The position numbers and the translations under genes were made by a program. The notes below the pieces were generated by a model. It saw nothing but the letters and a program-made list of their open reading frames with translations. It made no database searches and had not been told where the DNA came from. Shown one piece after another: positions 1-8,696 of a stretch of DNA of 64,000 nt. Source of the stretch: Aestuariirhabdus sp049985285 (GTDB taxonomy: Bacteria > Pseudomonadota > Gammaproteobacteria > Pseudomonadales > Aestuariirhabdaceae); assembly GCF_049985285.1 (NCBI RefSeq), contig NZ_JBNIEU010000001.1, forward strand, positions 992,001 through 1,056,000, read 5' to 3'. Within the stretch, counting starts at the first letter, position 1, and each line of letters opens with the position of its first letter.

Positions 1-71
1 GCGACGCCATCCCGGATCTGCTCCCGCCAGTTGGTGTGAATTTCTCCGGAAAGGTAAACGATATAATCCAT
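1..71 (-). CDS. ytoQ: YtoQ family protein, N-terminal fragment
   Basis: Only the first 23 codons lie in the window; the gene runs off the left edge. The reading begins MDYIVYLSGEIHTNWREQI, which matches the N-terminus I remember for the YtoQ family, small proteins of unknown function with a nucleoside deoxyribosyltransferase-like fold. An AGGA sequence about 10 nt upstream of the ATG supports this start. The gene lies downstream of the GntR-type regulator gene on the same strand, about 95 bp away, so the two may be co-transcribed. The family assignment rests on a short stretch and is from memory. Confidence 0.7.
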   Translation of the reverse strand, partial: MDYIVYLSGEIHTNWREQIRDGV

Positions 72-164
72 GATAATTCCTGTAGGAGTATGAAAGGGAG
101 TGGAAAATCATAGAGCAATAGCCGTGACTTGCAAGCCGCTATTGGTCGCAACAGAACAACCCTC

Positions 165-917
165 CTATTGGGGGGAGCGCTGTTTTTGCTGCTTCGACTT
201 CCACTCCTGGGCTTCCTCGTAACGCCCTTTCAGGTACGCCATCAGCCTGTCCAGTGCCTCGAGAGCATCTGCTCCATTGCGGTTGAGGAGCCCATCAAGA
301 ATCGCGCGGTGCGCTTCAATGATGGGTGCCCGGTCGCGAAAGCGGGAGATAACCATATTGGAAACGGGTTGTAGCGCCTCGATCATGGTGAACATGTTGA
401 ACTGCAGCAAGTTGTTACCGCAGCCGTCAACCAGGGCGCGGTGGAACTGAACGTCGAATTGGCAAAACTCCTCATCGGTTATGGCCTGTTGCTGTTTTTC
501 AAGCGCCTCTTCCATCAGCCCCAGCTGTGTATTGTCGATATTGTGGACGGAAAGCTCGCAACAAAGCCGTTCCATCTGGTGCCTTGCTTCGGCAATCTCC
601 TGTAACCGAAATGCACCCAGGCCAACCATGAGCGTGGTCGCACTGCACAGGGCGTCTCGCATCTCTTCGAGGCTCGGGCGCTTGACGAACGTGCCGCCGG
701 TGGGCCCACGCTGGGAACGGATCAGGTTTTGCGCAGCGAGTCGTTTCAGCGCTTCGCGAATTGTGGGTCGGGATACTCCAAACTGTACGGAGAGCTCCTC
801 TTCCGTAGGCAGACGCTCATCCACCACCAGTTCGCCCTGAGCGATCGAGTCTCGGATACTGTTGGCAATCTGTTTGGCCAGGCTTTGGGTGACAACGCGA
901 GTGTTGCTGATCGCCAT
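165..917 (-). CDS. GntR family transcriptional regulator, FadR/FCD subfamily
   Basis: A DNA-binding repressor or activator of about 250 residues. A winged helix-turn-helix of the GntR type occupies roughly residues 10-76, with the recognition region RLPTEEELSVQFGVSRPTIR, followed by an all-helical FCD ligand-binding domain (about 95-225) containing QFDVQFHRAL and AHRAIL. The last metal-binding histidine usual in FCD domains seems replaced (region LDRLMAYL), so the ligand may be bound without metal. An ATG 36 nt upstream is possible but has no ribosome site; the start used here has GGAAA 7 nt upstream. It is divergent from the acryloyl-CoA reductase gene, with two palindromes between them, so control of that gene and of itself is likely. 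The ligand is unknown. Confidence 0.85.
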   Translation of the reverse strand: MAISNTRVVTQSLAKQIANSIRDSIAQGELVVDERLPTEEELSVQFGVSRPTIREALKRLAAQNLIRSQRGPTGGTFVKRPSLEEMRDALCSATTLMVGLGAFRLQEIAEARHQMERLCCELSVHNIDNTQLGLMEEALEKQQQAITDEEFCQFDVQFHRALVDGCGNNLLQFNMFTMIEALQPVSNMVISRFRDRAPIIEAHRAILDGLLNRNGADALEALDRLMAYLKGRYEEAQEWKSKQQKQRSPQ

Positions 918-967
918 AAGTGTGTTTCCAGTGATCGGGGAGTATGAGGACATTTTACTACTGATTA

Positions 968-996
968 ATGGTATTAACCATATTTGTTTGACAAAT
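968..996. promoter_or_regulatory. Two adjacent palindromes, likely operator of the GntR/FCD regulator
   Basis: ATGGT-ATTA-ACCAT (968-981) is followed directly by ATTTGT-TTG-ACAAAT (982-996). The second has 6-bp perfect arms and a 3-nt centre, the spacing seen in FCD-type operators of the TTGTnnnACAA or TGGTnnnACCA kind. It overlaps a perfect -35 box on the plus strand. Assignment to the neighbouring regulator is inference. Confidence 0.6.
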
Positions 997-1017
997 AGTT
1001 AAATAGAAATCTAAACT
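988..1017 (+). promoter_or_regulatory. Probable sigma70 promoter of acuI/yhdH
   Basis: TTGACA (988-993) is followed after 18 nt by TAAACT (1012-1017), four of six matches to TATAAT. The -35 box lies inside the second palindrome, so a bound regulator would block polymerase. The -10 is weak, so the call is moderate. Confidence 0.45.
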
Positions 1018-1073
1018 CCACCAACCCTGTACTGAAACTGCAGGTGCCACCCCACTGTCGAGGAGATCGAATC

Positions 1074-2066
1074 ATGAGCACCCCATTCAAGGCGCTGGTA
1101 CTGACCCAGCAAGAGGGAAAGACCCTCGCCAGCATTGAAACATTGACCCAAGCCGAGCTGCCCGACGAAGAGGTATTGCTGGCGGTGGATTACTCCAGTC
1201 TGAATTATAAGGATGCACTGGCGATCACGGGCAAGGGAAAGGTGGTACGCCAATGGCCAATGGTACCGGGAATTGATCTGGCCGGTACGGTGGTGGAATC
1301 CGCCAGCCCGAAATACCAGCCAGGAGATAAGGTGGTGCTGACCGGTTGGGGAGTCGGCGAACAATACTGGGGGGGGTACAGTCAACAGCAGCGGGTCAAG
1401 GCGGAGTGGCTGGTACCTTTGCCGGTGGGTTTGTCGGCTGCTGATGCGATGATGATCGGGACCGCAGGATTAACGGCCATGCTGTGTGTCATGGCGCTTG
1501 AGGAGGCGGGAATCACTCCCCAGAGCGGCACCGTGGTTGTGAGCGGCGCTGCCGGTGGGGTGGGTAGTGTGGCGATCGCGATTCTAGCCAAGCTAGGTTA
1601 TACCGTGGCCGCTATTACCGGCCGTGAGTCGACCCATGATTACCTGCGGGCGCTGGGTGCGAGTGAACTGTTGAGCCGCGAGGAGATGGCAGCCGCCCCA
1701 CGTCCGTTGGAGAAGCAGCGCTGGGCAGCGGGGATAGATACGGTTGGAGATACTATTCTGGCACGCATGCTGGCCGAAACCGACTACAACGGCGCCGTTG
1801 CAGCTTGCGGCCTGGCCGCAGGTTTTTCCCTGCCGACGACGGTGATGCCGTTTATCTTGCGCAATGTACGCTTGCAAGGCGTGGATTCGGTGATGTGCCC
1901 CCTCTCCCGCCGCCAGCAGGCATGGGAGCGGCTGGCACGAGACCTGCCGCTTGACCAGTTGGCGGATATTGGTCAGGAGGTGGGCCTGAAAGAGCTTCCA
2001 GCATTGGCGCAGTCGATGATTGGTGGCGGCGTGAAGGGGCGAACCCTGGTAAATCTAAACACCTGA
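1074..2066 (+). CDS. acuI: Acryloyl-CoA reductase / quinone oxidoreductase, AcuI/YhdH family
   Basis: A zinc-independent medium-chain dehydrogenase of 330 residues, the normal length for AcuI/YhdH, which reduces acryloyl-CoA to propionyl-CoA with NADPH. Visible features are the N-terminal GroES-like half (DYSSLNYKDALAITGKG), PGIDLAGTV, and the nucleotide-binding loop VVSGAAGGVGSVAIAILAKL near residue 155. The chosen ATG follows AGGAG by 8 nt; a longer reading from 30 nt upstream lacks a ribosome site. In marine bacteria this enzyme detoxifies acrylate from DMSP breakdown or from propionate metabolism. No DMSP lyase is visible nearby, so the substrate source here is unknown. Likely controlled by the divergent GntR regulator. 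Confidence 0.88.
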   Translation: MSTPFKALVLTQQEGKTLASIETLTQAELPDEEVLLAVDYSSLNYKDALAITGKGKVVRQWPMVPGIDLAGTVVESASPKYQPGDKVVLTGWGVGEQYWGGYSQQQRVKAEWLVPLPVGLSAADAMMIGTAGLTAMLCVMALEEAGITPQSGTVVVSGAAGGVGSVAIAILAKLGYTVAAITGRESTHDYLRALGASELLSREEMAAAPRPLEKQRWAAGIDTVGDTILARMLAETDYNGAVAACGLAAGFSLPTTVMPFILRNVRLQGVDSVMCPLSRRQQAWERLARDLPLDQLADIGQEVGLKELPALAQSMIGGGVKGRTLVNLNT

Positions 2067-2074
2067 AGCAGAGG

Positions 2075-2632
2075 TCAGTTAGCGGGTTTCTGCGCGATCA
2101 GCTGTCCAAAATCGCGCTGGCCCCGACTGAGGTCACCACAGCCCCCCTCCTCCCGATAAACCCGGACGTCCAGCTGAGGGAATAACTCGATCAGCTCCCC
2201 CGGGGCGAGTAAAAAGTCAGGGTTGGAGGGCCCCTTTTCCGATCTTTTCTGCTGGTGCCAGGTCTGGTAAAAAAGCACCCCTCCGGGATTTAGAGACTTT
2301 TGAATCCACTTACATATAGGTCTGTAGAGATAGTGAGCGACCACTATCACATCGAAGTTAAGCAGTGGTAGAGAGTCGGCTTCCAGATCCATCTGGCGGG
2401 TGGAAACCAGCCCAGCCGAAAACTCATCAACTCGCAGCAAGGCTTCCGCCGAGCGATCCCAGGCCTCAACCCTTAGGCCCTGTTGGTGCAGAAGCAAGGC
2501 GTTGGCACCCAGCCCGCATGCCAGATCCAGAGCTCGCCCTTGGGCGGGCAGTAGATGCAGGTTGTTTGCCAGTAGATCGCAGGCATCTCCCGGGCTGGAG
2601 GCTTGTTGATATCGTAGGTCCCACCGATCCAT
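2075..2632 (-). CDS. Class I SAM-dependent methyltransferase (TehB-like)
   Basis: A 185-residue Rossmann methyltransferase. The SAM-binding motif I is LDLACGLGANALLL near residue 45, motif II acidic residue follows in VEAWDRSAEAL, and the post-motif region includes FDVIVVAHYLYRP. It looks like the small TehB/tellurite-resistance-type group; the real substrate cannot be read from the sequence. The start MDRWDLRYQQ has AAGGA 6 nt upstream and clears the end of trkH by 11 bp; a longer reading would run 88 bp into trkH. Same direction as, and directly downstream of, trkH, so possibly co-transcribed. Confidence 0.75.
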   Translation of the reverse strand: MDRWDLRYQQASSPGDACDLLANNLHLLPAQGRALDLACGLGANALLLHQQGLRVEAWDRSAEALLRVDEFSAGLVSTRQMDLEADSLPLLNFDVIVVAHYLYRPICKWIQKSLNPGGVLFYQTWHQQKRSEKGPSNPDFLLAPGELIELFPQLDVRVYREEGGCGDLSRGQRDFGQLIAQKPAN

Positions 2633-2643
2633 CGTCTTTGTCC

Positions 2644-4092
2644 TTAACGCCGCCAGAACATCGGTGTGAACAGCACCAGTAAGGTGAAGATCTCGAGGCG
2701 CCCCAGCAGCATGGCAAAGCTCAAAATCCACTTCGAGCTATCGGGCAGTTCTGCGTAAGTCATAGACGCATCACCGAGCGCCGGGCCGAGGTTGTTCATG
2801 CACGAAGCAACCGTGGAAAAGGCCGTGGGCAGGTCAAGCCCGGTGGCGATAAGCGCCAGAAAGAGCAGGATAAAAATAAACACATAGGCGGAAAAGAACC
2901 CCCAAACCGCTTCACCAACACGGTCAGGAACTGCTTTACGCCCCAGTTTGATCGGTATGATTGCGTTGGGGTGAAGTAGTCGAGTGATCTCCCTAACCCC
3001 CTGACGATAGATTAACAGTACTCGAATAACTTTCATCCCCCCACCGGTTGACCCCGCACAGGCGCCGGAAAAACTGGTCAAAAAGAGCAGGTAGGCGAGG
3101 AAGGTGGGCCATATAGAAAAGTCGGTGGTACTGAAGCCGGTGGTGGTGGCGATTGAAACCACTTCAAAAACGCCGTACTGAATCGAATGGGCGAAGCCAT
3201 AGGTGCCGGTAACGCTGAGCACCAGCACGGCGATCAGGGAGACACCGCCGAGAATAACGAAGTAGGCCACTACTTCCGGGTCACGAAAATAGTGAATGAG
3301 CTGACGGTGGCGCCATGCAAAGAAATGCAAAGAGAAGTTTATGCCAGCAATGAGCATGAATATGATGGCTATTGTGTCGATCACCGGGCTATTAAAGAAC
3401 CCGATACTCTCATCGTGGGTGGAAAATCCACCAATGGCAATGGTCGAAAAGCTGTGCCCTATCGCATCAAACAGGTCCATTCCCGCGATCCAGTAAGCAG
3501 TAGCGCAGGCGACCGTCAGGCTCAGGTAAAGGTACCAGAGTGCCTTTGCGGTTTCGGTTATTCGGGGGGTGAGCTTCGCATCCTTGACCGGCCCCGGGGT
3601 TTCGGCGCGGTAGAGCTGCATCCCCCCGATACCGAGCATAGGTAGCACGGCGACGGCCAGCACAATAATCCCCATACCTCCGAGCCATTGCAGCTGCTGG
3701 CGATAGAAGAGTATCGATTTGGGTAGGTCGTCTATATTGGTGAGGATGGTGGCGCCGGTAGTGGTGAGCCCGGACATCGATTCGAAAACGGCATCGACCA
3801 CATTGATGGCTGGGTTTTCGTGGAGCAAAAATGGAAGCGCACCAAAGCCACTCAGAACCACCCAAAACAGCACGGTGACGAGGAAGCCGTCCCGGGTGCG
3901 CAGCTCCTGGCGAACCCGGTAGACCGGAGCCCAAATAAGGAATCCGGTAACGAGGGTTATGGCAAAGGCATAACCGAAGGCCTCCAGGTGATTGTCGTTG
4001 TAGAGCCAACCAATAAACAGGGGCGGCAGCATACTGATGCTGAAGAGCATCAATAGCAATCCGAGTATGCGTAGAATGACTGAAAAATGCAT
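2644..4092 (-). CDS. trkH: Trk system potassium uptake protein TrkH
   Basis: The membrane-spanning subunit of the Trk potassium transporter, 482 residues as is usual. Many hydrophobic helices are visible, together with filter-loop segments typical of the Trk/Ktr superfamily: TTGATIL, SIATTTGFSTTDF, GSTGGGMK and ASCMNNLGP. It works at the inner membrane with the cytoplasmic NAD-binding TrkA, whose gene lies 11 bp upstream on the same strand. This trkA-trkH pairing is common in marine gammaproteobacteria, whereas in E. coli the two genes are apart. Confidence 0.95.
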   Translation of the reverse strand: MHFSVILRILGLLLMLFSISMLPPLFIGWLYNDNHLEAFGYAFAITLVTGFLIWAPVYRVRQELRTRDGFLVTVLFWVVLSGFGALPFLLHENPAINVVDAVFESMSGLTTTGATILTNIDDLPKSILFYRQQLQWLGGMGIIVLAVAVLPMLGIGGMQLYRAETPGPVKDAKLTPRITETAKALWYLYLSLTVACATAYWIAGMDLFDAIGHSFSTIAIGGFSTHDESIGFFNSPVIDTIAIIFMLIAGINFSLHFFAWRHRQLIHYFRDPEVVAYFVILGGVSLIAVLVLSVTGTYGFAHSIQYGVFEVVSIATTTGFSTTDFSIWPTFLAYLLFLTSFSGACAGSTGGGMKVIRVLLIYRQGVREITRLLHPNAIIPIKLGRKAVPDRVGEAVWGFFSAYVFIFILLFLALIATGLDLPTAFSTVASCMNNLGPALGDASMTYAELPDSSKWILSFAMLLGRLEIFTLLVLFTPMFWRR

Positions 4093-4103
4093 GATGAGGC
4101 TCG

Positions 4104-5477
4104 TTAAAAGAAGGTTAAACCGACCTGGAACAGTTGCTCCACTTCACGAATCCGTTTCTTATCAACCAGGAACAAAATAATGTGGTCCTCTGATTCGATG
4201 CGGATATGGTCGTGGGCAATCAATACCTCTTCATCACGCACGATAGCGCCGATGGTGGTGCCTTGGGGCAGTGTTACCTCGCCGATGGTTCGACCTACTA
4301 CCTTGGAGGAGTTCTCGTCGCCGTGAGCGATCGCTTCAATGGCCTCCGCAGCGCCTCTCCGCAGGGAGTGGACATTGACCACATCACCACGGCGAACGTG
4401 GGTCAACAAACTCCCTATGGTTGCTTGCTGGGGCGAAATGGCAATATCGATTTCACCGCCCTGAACCAGGTCGACGTAGGCCGGGTTGCTGATAAGGGCC
4501 ATTACCTTGCGCGCCCCGAGGCGTTTTGCCAGCATGGCGGACATGACGTTGGCTTCGTCGTCATTGGTCAGTGCGCAGAAGACGTCGGTTTCTTCGATGT
4601 TTTCTGATACCAGTAGCTCTTTGTCCGACGCACTACCATGGAAAACAAGCGTGTTATCGAGGGTTTGTGCGAGCTGGTGACACCGACCTATGTTGCGCTC
4701 AATGAGTTTGACGTTGTATCGATCTTCAATCGAGCGGGCCAGTCGTTCGCCGATGTTGCCGCCGCCGGCGATGATGATTCGGCTGTATACATTATCGAGT
4801 CGGCGCAGTTCGCTCATAACGTCCCGAATGTGTCGACTGGCAGCGATAAAAAACACCTCGTCGTCAGCTTCAATAACGGTTGAGCCTTCGGGAGTGATGG
4901 ACTTTCCGCGGCGAAAAATGGCCGCTACCCGGGTGTCCACCGAGGGCATGTGTTCACGAATGTAGCGCAGCTCTTGCCCGACCAGGGGACCACCGTAATA
5001 GGCTTTGACGGCGACCAATTGCACCCGACCTTCGGCAAAATCGAGCACTTGCAGGGCACCGGGCTGCTCGATCAGGCGCTTTATATGGTGGGTAACGACC
5101 TGCTCTGGGCTGATGATGACATCCACCGGGCAGGCATCTTTAGCAAACATTTCCGGGCGTTTAAGGTAGTCAGGTTGTCGTATTCGCGCGATTTTAGTCG
5201 GGGTCCTGAACAATGAGTAGGCAACCTGGCAGGCGATCATATTGACCTCATCGCTGTTGGTCACAGCGACCAGCATATCCGCATCGTCGGCACCGGCCCG
5301 GCGCATGACCGACGGGAAGGAGGCCTTACCCTCGATGGTGCGGATGTCGAGACGGTCCTGAAGCTCGCGCAGGCGCTCTCCGTCGGAATCTACTACCGTG
5401 ATGTCGTTCTCTTCACTGGCAAGATTCTCCGCCAATGTCCCCCCCACCTGTCCGGCACCCAGAATGATGATCTTCAT
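4104..5477 (-). CDS. trkA: Trk system potassium transport regulator TrkA
   Basis: The cytoplasmic gating subunit of the Trk channel, 457 residues. It has two RCK/Rossmann halves, each with a dinucleotide-binding loop: GAGQVGGTLAENL at the N-terminus and AGGGNIGERLA near residue 235, each followed by a TrkA-C domain. It binds NAD(H) and ATP/ADP and sets TrkH activity. It sits first in the trkA-trkH pair, and rsmB lies upstream in the same direction, the same order as in E. coli (fmt-rsmB-trkA). Confidence 0.95.
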   Translation of the reverse strand: MKIIILGAGQVGGTLAENLASEENDITVVDSDGERLRELQDRLDIRTIEGKASFPSVMRRAGADDADMLVAVTNSDEVNMIACQVAYSLFRTPTKIARIRQPDYLKRPEMFAKDACPVDVIISPEQVVTHHIKRLIEQPGALQVLDFAEGRVQLVAVKAYYGGPLVGQELRYIREHMPSVDTRVAAIFRRGKSITPEGSTVIEADDEVFFIAASRHIRDVMSELRRLDNVYSRIIIAGGGNIGERLARSIEDRYNVKLIERNIGRCHQLAQTLDNTLVFHGSASDKELLVSENIEETDVFCALTNDDEANVMSAMLAKRLGARKVMALISNPAYVDLVQGGEIDIAISPQQATIGSLLTHVRRGDVVNVHSLRRGAAEAIEAIAHGDENSSKVVGRTIGEVTLPQGTTIGAIVRDEEVLIAHDHIRIESEDHIILFLVDKKRIREVEQLFQVGLTFF

Positions 5478-5576
5478 GTTTTATTATGTAGCCTTATGAT
5501 TGTCCGTATCATGCGGTAGACCCGATGTCGAAAGCATAACAATAGATTTCGGGGATGCAAGGAGAGTAAGCAATCG

Positions 5577-6887
5577 CTAACTCGCAGGTTCCCTTTTACG
5601 TAGCAGCGCGTAATAGAAGCCATCATGGGCGCCGGTTTGGGGAAAGAGTTGGCGGCCGCTTTGACATGGAACTCCCCAGCTCGCGTCGATGGTAATCTCT
5701 TCGGCGTCTGGCTGGCACACCAGAAAACGAGCCACCTGATCGCTGTTTTCGGCTTTGATGGTAGAACAGGTCGCGTAAAGCATTAGCCCGCCGGGTTGGA
5801 GCAGTGGCCACAGAGCGCTCAAGATCTGTTGTTGCAACGCCACCAGCTGTTGGATATCTTCCCGGCGTCGCAGCACCTTGATATCAGGGTGCCGTCGAAT
5901 AACGCCGGTGCCGCTGCAGGGAGCGTCGAGCAAGATGCGGTCATAGGCAATCCCGTCCCACCATTGGTCTGGCTGGGTAGCATCAGCAATCACCAGCCGC
6001 CCATTGAGCTGCAGTCGTTCAAGGTTCTGGGTGATTCTCTGGGCTCGAGCCCTGTCCACCTCAAGACAGGTCAGCGTAAGCCCGGGTTCCTCTTCCAGCA
6101 GGTGGCAACTTTTGCCTCCGGGAGCGGCGCAGGCATCGAGTACGTGCTGTCCGGGCGCTAACTGCAGTAAAAACGCAGACAGCTGTGCCGCTTCATCCTG
6201 CACGCTTACTGCACCATCAGAGAAGCCGGGAAGCCGGGTGGCGTCGCAGGGACTCTCCAGAGTGATGGCGGCAGCGCTATAGCCGCCGGGTCGTGCGCCA
6301 ATCCCCTCTGCCTCGCACTGGGCCAGGTAGTGCGCTCGATCGCCCTGTTGTCGGTTGACTCGCAGGGTCATCGGGGGGCGTTGATTATTGGCGTGGGTGA
6401 TCTCTCGCCACTGGTCTGGCCAGTCGCGCTGCCACTGCTTGATCATCCACTTTGGGTGAGAGGTGGAGGGTACATCGCTGGAGCTTAACTGCTCCTCGAT
6501 AATGGCAGACTCACGCTGGTAGCGTCGCAGCACGGCATTGACCAGTTTTGTGGCCCAGGGCTTATCCAGCAGTGCGCAAACCGCAACGGTTTCGCTTAAC
6601 ACCGCGTGGGGAGGAATGTTGAGGGAGCGTAATTGGTAGAGTCCGACCATTAGCAGGGCTTCGATATCGGTCTCTTTCTCTCGCAACGGATTGTCGAGCA
6701 GGATCGATAGGATTGATCGCAGGGTAAAGTACCAACGGCAGGTGCCGTAGCAAAGCTCACTGAGTAGCGCCTCCTGGGAGTCTTCTACCGTTTCGGCGGC
6801 CTCGGGGAGGGCCTGACCGAGGGAGCGCCCCTGGGTGAAGACCTGTTGCAGGGCGAGTGCGGCTGCGGCGCGGACGGGTTGTGTCAT
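5577..6887 (-). CDS. rsmB: 16S rRNA m5C967 methyltransferase RsmB
   Basis: Makes 5-methylcytosine at position 967 of 16S rRNA. The 436-residue protein has a NusB-like RNA-binding domain (about 1-135) and a SAM-binding catalytic domain with LDACAAPGGKSCHLLE, then the two catalytic cysteines in DAPCSGTGVIRRHPDIK and YATCSTIKAENSDQV. It lies between fmt (3 bp upstream, same strand) and trkA, the conserved def-fmt-rsmB-trkA order, and is very likely co-transcribed with fmt. Confidence 0.96.
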   Translation of the reverse strand: MTQPVRAAAALALQQVFTQGRSLGQALPEAAETVEDSQEALLSELCYGTCRWYFTLRSILSILLDNPLREKETDIEALLMVGLYQLRSLNIPPHAVLSETVAVCALLDKPWATKLVNAVLRRYQRESAIIEEQLSSSDVPSTSHPKWMIKQWQRDWPDQWREITHANNQRPPMTLRVNRQQGDRAHYLAQCEAEGIGARPGGYSAAAITLESPCDATRLPGFSDGAVSVQDEAAQLSAFLLQLAPGQHVLDACAAPGGKSCHLLEEEPGLTLTCLEVDRARAQRITQNLERLQLNGRLVIADATQPDQWWDGIAYDRILLDAPCSGTGVIRRHPDIKVLRRREDIQQLVALQQQILSALWPLLQPGGLMLYATCSTIKAENSDQVARFLVCQPDAEEITIDASWGVPCQSGRQLFPQTGAHDGFYYALLRKREPAS

Positions 6888-6890
6888 GGG

Positions 6891-7841
6891 TTAGCCGAAG
6901 CTCCGATGAACGCCCAACTGCTCGGCGCGACTGTTAAGTTGATCCCTGACGCTCAGTGCCTTGGCACCAGGAAACTGGAGGGTTTTCAGGCGCAAGACAC
7001 CCTCGCCGCACGCAACCTCTATACCTTCGGCGCCACTAACAATGATCGTACCGGGTTGCTCCGATGTGGGTATGTGAACGGCTTCGGCTTCCCAGATCCG
7101 CACAGACTCCCCCCCAAGCGGGGCGTAGCTGACGGGCCAGGGGTTAAAGGCTCGCACCTGTCGTGCAAGGATGTCGGCGGAGAGGGAGAAGTTAAGCTGG
7201 GCTTCGGCTTTGGCTAACTTATGAGCATAGTTCGCCAGTTGGTTGTCCTGGGCCTGGGGGCGGGAGCTGCCGGCGGAAATCTCCGCGATGGCCTCAATCA
7301 GCGCCGGCCCCCCGATATCCTGCAAGCGGTCGTGCAGATCGCTGGAGTTGTCGGTTGGGAGAATGGGGCACTCTACCCTGACCAGCATATCGCCGGTATC
7401 GAGGCCGGCGTCCATCTGCATAATGGTAACGCCGCTGTGGCTATCACCGGCAGCGATGGCTCGCTGGATGGGAGCGGCACCACGCCAGCGAGGAAGCAGC
7501 GATGCATGGACGTTGATGCATCCGTAGCCGGGTGTATCAAGAACCGCCTGAGGCAGGATCAATCCATAGGCCACGACAACCATAAGGTCCGCCTGAAAGT
7601 GAGCGAGGGTGGTTTGTGATTCCTCCTCCTTCAAACTGAGAGGTTGCTCCACCGGGATCTGATGCTGAAGCGCGAGGGCCTTGACGGGGCTGGGTGTGAG
7701 CTTACGCCCTCGCCCGGCGGGCCGGTCTGGCTGGGTATAAACACCGACCACCTCATGGGGACTGTCGATGAGTACCTGTAGGTGATGGGCGGCAAAATCC
7801 GGGGTGCCGGCGAACAAAATACGAAGGGGGGATACGCTCAT
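6891..7841 (-). CDS. fmt: Methionyl-tRNA formyltransferase
   Basis: Formylates the initiator methionyl-tRNA using 10-formyltetrahydrofolate. The 316-residue protein begins with a Rossmann-like hydrolase domain (ILFAGTPDFAAHHLQ) and contains the catalytic/folate region NVHASLLPRWRGAAPIQRAI and the loop GVTIMQMDAGLDTGDML; the C-terminal tRNA-binding barrel follows from about residue 210. It stands 15 bp downstream of def, its functional partner, since Def later removes the formyl group. Confidence 0.97.
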   Translation of the reverse strand: MSVSPLRILFAGTPDFAAHHLQVLIDSPHEVVGVYTQPDRPAGRGRKLTPSPVKALALQHQIPVEQPLSLKEEESQTTLAHFQADLMVVVAYGLILPQAVLDTPGYGCINVHASLLPRWRGAAPIQRAIAAGDSHSGVTIMQMDAGLDTGDMLVRVECPILPTDNSSDLHDRLQDIGGPALIEAIAEISAGSSRPQAQDNQLANYAHKLAKAEAQLNFSLSADILARQVRAFNPWPVSYAPLGGESVRIWEAEAVHIPTSEQPGTIIVSGAEGIEVACGEGVLRLKTLQFPGAKALSVRDQLNSRAEQLGVHRSFG

Positions 7842-7856
7842 CGGTAATAGCTAGCC

Positions 7857-8366
7857 TTAGCGGGTGGCGGAGCGCTGGGATTTTTCCAGCTTTTTGCGGA
7901 TGCGGTTGCGTTTGAGGGGGGATAGGTAATCCACAAACAGCTTTCCGTTGAGGTGATCAACTTCGTGTTGAATGCAGACCGCCATCAGGCCGTCGCACTC
8001 GAGTGTAAAGGGTTGTCCATCTCTGTCCAACGCCTCAACTCGTATGCGCTCCGGCCGTTGCACTGACTCATAATAGCCCGGTACGGACAAACACCCCTCC
8101 TGGCTCTCCTCAAACTCATCCCCAATAGGGGAAATGGCAGGGTTGATGAGGATATGGGGGGTGCTATTGTCCTCACTGACATCGACCACGATCACCCGCA
8201 GGTGGACATCTACCTGAGTCGCGGCAAGACCGATACCCGGTGCGTCGTACATTGTTTCCAGCATATCGTCGGCGAGCTTTTGAATATCACGGTCGACGGC
8301 GTCAACCGGCTTGGCTCGGGTACGAAGGCGTGGGTCTGGGTATTCAAGAATATCGAGTAGTGCCAT
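7857..8366 (-). CDS. def: Peptide deformylase
   Basis: Removes the formyl group from new proteins. At 169 residues it has the three family motifs: GIGLAATQ, EGCLSVPG and QHEVDHLNG, which supply the catalytic glutamine and glutamate and the cysteine and two histidines that hold the metal (Fe2+). It is the first gene of def-fmt-rsmB and is divergent from the LysM gene. Confidence 0.97.
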   Translation of the reverse strand: MALLDILEYPDPRLRTRAKPVDAVDRDIQKLADDMLETMYDAPGIGLAATQVDVHLRVIVVDVSEDNSTPHILINPAISPIGDEFEESQEGCLSVPGYYESVQRPERIRVEALDRDGQPFTLECDGLMAVCIQHEVDHLNGKLFVDYLSPLKRNRIRKKLEKSQRSATR

Positions 8367-8696
8367 AGGGTCGTCAGGTCAATTTTGTTGGGATGGAATT
8401 GACAGCAATAAAGCCAACCCCATGTGAATGAAGGACAAGCGTACAATTTTATGCCCATGCTGGCGGCTTGACAATTGCAAAGGCGAGCACAAACCCTTTG
8501 CACACAAAAACACCAGTTTGTTGTAGTAATAATGTAAGATGTGCTGCTAAGATTATGAACAATATGGGATTAATGTTTGGGTATGTGACTTGAGTCGCGA
8601 CCCATCAACTGCAAAAACAGGTCGATTGGGCTATAGTCGGCTACTGAATAAAAGATTATTGCGTGTGCGCAAGACACCATATAGGGAAGGTATACC
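8367..8696. other. 330-bp intergenic region between def and the LysM gene
   Basis: An AT-rich divergent intergenic stretch that must carry promoters for def (minus) and the LysM gene (plus). A TTGACA occurs at 8468-8473 but no matching -10 box follows at the right distance, and I see no convincing hairpin or RNA gene. The ribosome site of the LysM gene, GGGAAGG, lies just before its ATG. Confidence 0.5.

Noticed and set aside
8468..8496. TTGACA as a promoter for the LysM gene
   Set aside because: No -10-like sequence lies at 16-18 nt (AAACCC is found).
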